Source of the DNA: JBBRXJ01 sp038248505
GTDB lineage: Bacteria > Bacteroidota > Bacteroidia > Bacteroidales > JBBRXJ01
DNA length: 64,000 bases
Assembly (NCBI GenBank): GCA_038248505.1
Contig: JBBRXJ010000001.1
Location: forward strand, 82,354-146,353
Reading direction: 5' to 3'
Positions 61,409 through 64,000 of this stretch are shown here, piece by piece. The translations under genes and the position numbers were made by a program. The notes under the pieces are model-generated. The model was not told where the DNA came from. It saw only the letters and a list, made by a program, of their open reading frames with translations, and searched no databases. Each line of letters opens with the position of its first letter. Position 1 is the first letter of the stretch.

Positions 61409-62689
61409 CTAGATACTTTTAATTTTTATGGAAGGTCTAATAAACGTACCTATACCAATACTAAAATATAAGGCATTGCCTCCGAGCGAGCTGCTTAGCT
61501 TGTAAAACAGGGGATCATTGTAGCCTGCTTTAAAGCGAAAATATCCGAATGATTTGTTCTCATTGTCTTTGAATAAATCATCGTATTCTGAAGCACCTTT
61601 AAAAAAGTGGAATTTATAATCATATACTATGCCTGCGGTCGGTGTTGCTTGTGATCCAAAACTGTATATCACTGCTTTTTCATCATCAGTATTGTCATCA
61701 AGCCCAACCGCGGTATTATTTTGGTTTTTATCGGTTGAGAAACTTGTGTTGGCAATACCTATAAAAGGCGTAAGTCTGTTTGTATGATTGTTAATGATGT
61801 TATACCCTAAACAAAAATGAGCTACGGTATTACTTACTAAAAAATCGCGCCCCCAGTTTTCATCATCAAGAATAAACGAAGCTTTTGTTTTTACGGTCAT
61901 TCCTGCAAAATTCATTAATAGCATTACTCTGGAGTACGAAATATCAACACTAGCTCCAATTGAAACGCCTCCTGAAAATATTTTTCCTAAATCGCCATTG
62001 AAACCCATATAGCCTGCATTAAAACCTCCGCCATATCCAAATTTTGATAATTTGAAATGGGGAGCAATCCATTCATTAATATTATTTTTATATGATGATT
62101 CAGGATAACGTTCTAAATAATTGTTTGCATGAGCATAAATAGTGTCTTTATTTGTTTTATTCAACCTATTGTAAGCAATAATGCTTTCAAAATAAATTTT
62201 CAAAAAGTCTTTATCTGATGCCGAGAGATTTGATTCGTTTATTTTTTTATTTAAAATATAGGATCTCTGATAGGTCTTGGTAAGCATTTCCCACATTATA
62301 GAGTCCTTTCCGTAATAGGTCAATAACTTGTATTTATCTTCTTTAAATAATTTATTTTGTGCTTTTTCATTATGAAAATGCCTACCATCAGGAATTTCTT
62401 TTAATAAATTAGAATAGTTGCCAAGCCAATAATCGCAAATGATTTGCTCACGTGGATAAAGAAATTCTGAAGTGTCAATATCCTTGTCATTTCTAGCTAA
62501 AATGTAGACTTTTTGATTTATAGTAATTTGATTTACAGAATCTTCCTTTATTATGTTTTTCCAAATTTCTTCGCGAAGGGGTATAAGATATTCAAGCCCT
62601 TCATCATACGTTTTAGATATTCGCGATTCTTGCGAATGTGTGGGTAAAATGCTAATAAGCAGTAAAATGGTAAGTATAAATTTTATCAT
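61409..62689 (-). CDS. hypothetical outer-membrane protein with C-terminal barrel
   Basis: 426 residues; signal peptide ends near PTHSQ (residue 19). The N-terminal half (about 20-205) is helical and TPR-like, with clustered Tyr/Glu/Asp and SSYKNNINEW. The C-terminal half (about 215-426) is a series of amphipathic strands (YGGGFNAGYMGFNGDLG, VSIGASVDISYSRVMLLMNFAG, FYKLSSSLGGNALYFSIGIGTFI), like an eight- to ten-strand barrel of an OmpW/porin-type protein. Family unknown. It probably forms a unit with the downstream TonB receptor. Confidence 0.6.
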   Translation of the reverse strand: MIKFILTILLLISILPTHSQESRISKTYDEGLEYLIPLREEIWKNIIKEDSVNQITINQKVYILARNDKDIDTSEFLYPREQIICDYWLGNYSNLLKEIPDGRHFHNEKAQNKLFKEDKYKLLTYYGKDSIMWEMLTKTYQRSYILNKKINESNLSASDKDFLKIYFESIIAYNRLNKTNKDTIYAHANNYLERYPESSYKNNINEWIAPHFKLSKFGYGGGFNAGYMGFNGDLGKIFSGGVSIGASVDISYSRVMLLMNFAGMTVKTKASFILDDENWGRDFLVSNTVAHFCLGYNIINNHTNRLTPFIGIANTSFSTDKNQNNTAVGLDDNTDDEKAVIYSFGSQATPTAGIVYDYKFHFFKGASEYDDLFKDNENKSFGYFRFKAGYNDPLFYKLSSSLGGNALYFSIGIGTFIRPSIKIKSI

Positions 62690-62790
62690 AGTTTAAAAAT
62701 AGTAATTATTTCTAATCAAACGAATTATAAGAATAAATATTTTTCTTTAACAACAAATTTATTGTAAATTGTGATCATAAAAAGGATGAT

Positions 62791-63711
62791 ATGCGTAGAA
62801 AATTGTTTGGTATAGGTGAAACGGTACTAGATCTTATTTTTAAGGACAATCAGCCAGTCGCGGCTAAAGCCGGAGGATCGGTTCAAAATTGCATGGTTTC
62901 GCTTGGCAGATGCGGCTTAGAGGCTTATTTTATAAGTGAAATTGGGAAGGATCAAATAGGCGATTTTATTATTGATATTTGGAAAAATAACGGCATATAT
63001 ACGGATTTCGTTCAGCGTTATGATGAGGGTAAAACGGCTCTTGCACTCGCATTTTTAAATTCGCAAAATGATGCCTCGTATAGTTTTTATAAAGCCTATC
63101 CCTCAAAGCGTTTTACGGGTTCCATCCCCGAAATCTCATCTAGTGACATCTTGTTTTTTGGCTCATTTTACGGTGTAATGCCCGAAATACGAAGCTTTGT
63201 GGTAGATATTGTTACAAAGGCGAGGAATGCTGGCGCTCTTGTTGTGTATGACCCTAATTATAGGCGATCTCATCTACATGAGTTGGATGTACTTAGACCG
63301 ATGATTATTGAGAATATGCAGATGGCTGATATCGTTAGAGGTTCAAACGAAGATTTTGAATTGATTTTCGGCACTTCAGATTTTGAAGAAACCTACAAAG
63401 TGATTTCTCAGTATTGCGATTGCCTTGCTTATACAAAAAGCACTGAAGCATCTTTTGTGCGAACTAAAATTATTTCTACATTCGTTCCCACAAAAAAAAT
63501 TACCCCAATTAGTACAATTGGTGCGGGCGATAATTTTAATGCTGGTATGGTTCATGGCTTATTAAAGGAAGGTATCTTTAGAAACGATTTGCAAAAAATT
63601 AACAAACTGCAATGGCAACGAATTTTATCAAATGGGATTGATTTTGCAACGGAGGTTTGTTTGAGTATGGAAAATTATGTTTCTACTGAATTCGCTGAAA
63701 AGCAAAAATAG
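62791..63711 (+). CDS. PfkB family carbohydrate kinase
   Basis: 306 residues. Ribokinase fold: FGIGETVLDLIF at the start, AGGSVQNCMVSLGRCGL (substrate-binding motif), ISEIGKDQIGDFI, VVYDPNYRRSHL, RGSNEDFELIFG and the C-terminal TIGAGDNFNAGMVHGLL with the catalytic Asp. A sugar kinase (fructokinase or 2-keto-3-deoxygluconate kinase-like) is likely; the substrate cannot be told. It is not similar enough to the 33944 PfkB to suggest recent duplication. The gene ends two bases from the convergent EamA-type gene. Confidence 0.85.
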   Translation: MRRKLFGIGETVLDLIFKDNQPVAAKAGGSVQNCMVSLGRCGLEAYFISEIGKDQIGDFIIDIWKNNGIYTDFVQRYDEGKTALALAFLNSQNDASYSFYKAYPSKRFTGSIPEISSSDILFFGSFYGVMPEIRSFVVDIVTKARNAGALVVYDPNYRRSHLHELDVLRPMIIENMQMADIVRGSNEDFELIFGTSDFEETYKVISQYCDCLAYTKSTEASFVRTKIISTFVPTKKITPISTIGAGDNFNAGMVHGLLKEGIFRNDLQKINKLQWQRILSNGIDFATEVCLSMENYVSTEFAEKQK

Positions 63712-63713
63712 AC

Positions 63714-64000
63714 TTAACTTCCGATCAATAAAAAGACTAATCCGATAATTATTCCGGCTAAGAAAATAGCTTTTTCTTTTATATTATTTTCTTTAAAGAG
63801 GTAGGCTGCTAGGGTGAATGAAACAATAACACTACTTCGGCGTACTAGTGAAACAACTGATACTAGTGAGGTATCATACGACAATGCAAAAAAGTAAGCG
63901 AGGTCTGCAATTGTTAATACGATACCAATAAATGGTATGCTCCATCGCCACTCAAATGGTGTCGTTGTTTTTCTTCGCGGAAACCAAATGATTAAAAGGA
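63714..64000 (-). CDS. EamA/DMT family transporter (5' truncated by window end)
   Basis: 95 residues of the C-terminus, open to the window edge. Three hydrophobic helices: FIGIVLTIADLAYFFALSYD, then LVSVVSLVRRSSVIVSFTLAAYLFKENN and EKAIFLAGIIIGLVFLLIGS at the end. The sequence SVVSLVRRSSVIVSFTLAA followed by a FKEN-type loop is the usual end of an EamA repeat. Inner-membrane small-molecule exporter; substrate unknown. The start lies beyond base 64000. Confidence 0.8.
   Translation of the reverse strand, partial: LLIIWFPRRKTTTPFEWRWSIPFIGIVLTIADLAYFFALSYDTSLVSVVSLVRRSSVIVSFTLAAYLFKENNIKEKAIFLAGIIIGLVFLLIGS

Overview
The window is an AT-rich chromosomal segment from a member of the Bacteroidota. 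Evidence: two secreted products carry type IX secretion C-terminal domains (one CHU_C/gliding type B, one type A); many genes encode lipoproteins or secreted glycoside hydrolases; several genes are preceded by the Bacteroidota -7 promoter element TAnnTTTG; families typical of the phylum are present (DUF4271, DUF2723, PepSY-like); and the blocks hpt-adk-obgE and DUF4271-hemD-rnpA-yidD have Bacteroidota-like gene order. I cannot place it to genus. No CRISPR array, insertion sequence, prophage or rRNA operon was seen; the only tRNA found is tRNA-Ala(GGC).

Layout. 0-3.3 kb: 3' part of an ABC-2 type exporter, then a lipoprotein and a small secreted protein. 3.3-11 kb: housekeeping genes. These are a minus-strand run hpt-adk-obgE-PAP2-lplA, divergent purE-SDR, tRNA-Ala, and a minus-strand DUF4271-hemD-rnpA-yidD operon with overlapping genes. 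11-18.7 kb: a lipoprotein alpha/beta hydrolase, a GH42-like glycosidase with an SGNH esterase-like gene behind it, ispD, and a ROK sugar kinase plus FucP-like sugar transporter. 18.7-21.1 kb: a gene-poor, apparently decayed stretch with two truncated back-to-back gene remnants, a YjdM/PhnA gene and about 0.9 kb without genes. 21.1-31.6 kb: a compact six-gene operon ending in a strong terminator. It encodes a Tat-type clan-A glycosidase, a GH2 beta-mannosidase, a YjgN (DUF898) membrane protein, an M48 metalloprotease, a GH92 alpha-mannosidase and a second GH42-like enzyme. A convergent gene encodes a secreted GH52-family enzyme. There is no SusC/SusD pair, so this is not a classical polysaccharide utilisation locus.

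33.9-37.7 kb: methyl-cycle genes (adenosine-kinase-like PfkB, metK, ahcY). 38-44.6 kb: an ammonium transporter, a NodB deacetylase, a frameshifted DUF2723 glycosyltransferase-like gene and an outer-membrane-like protein. 44.7-49 kb: arginine operon argB-argD-argC-argJ, which makes ornithine by the acetyl-recycling route. 49.2-53 kb: a membrane-anchored HTH-type regulator divergent from a large T9SS-exported protein. 53-59 kb: a YD-repeat-like secreted protein, a small 2x[4Fe-4S] ferredoxin, an M20 amidohydrolase, a half-size TSUP permease, a PepSY-like protein, and a GH3-type acyl-adenylating enzyme in tandem with a LysE exporter. 59-64 kb: a TonB-dependent receptor with an outer-membrane-like partner, a PfkB kinase, and the 3' end of an EamA transporter.

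How it works together: the central genes look devoted to taking apart mannose-containing glycans (GH92 for alpha-mannose, GH2 for the beta-mannosyl core) plus beta-galactoside- or xyloside-like material, with hexose uptake and phosphorylation by the FucP-like transporter and ROK kinase. The rest is core metabolism (purine salvage, methyl cycle, arginine, haem, isoprenoid) and cell-envelope functions. The most promising leads are the GH3-LysE pair, the YjgN-M48 module translationally coupled inside the mannosidase operon, and the one-pass membrane regulator with its T9SS partner. All assignments come from reading motifs; no database search was run.
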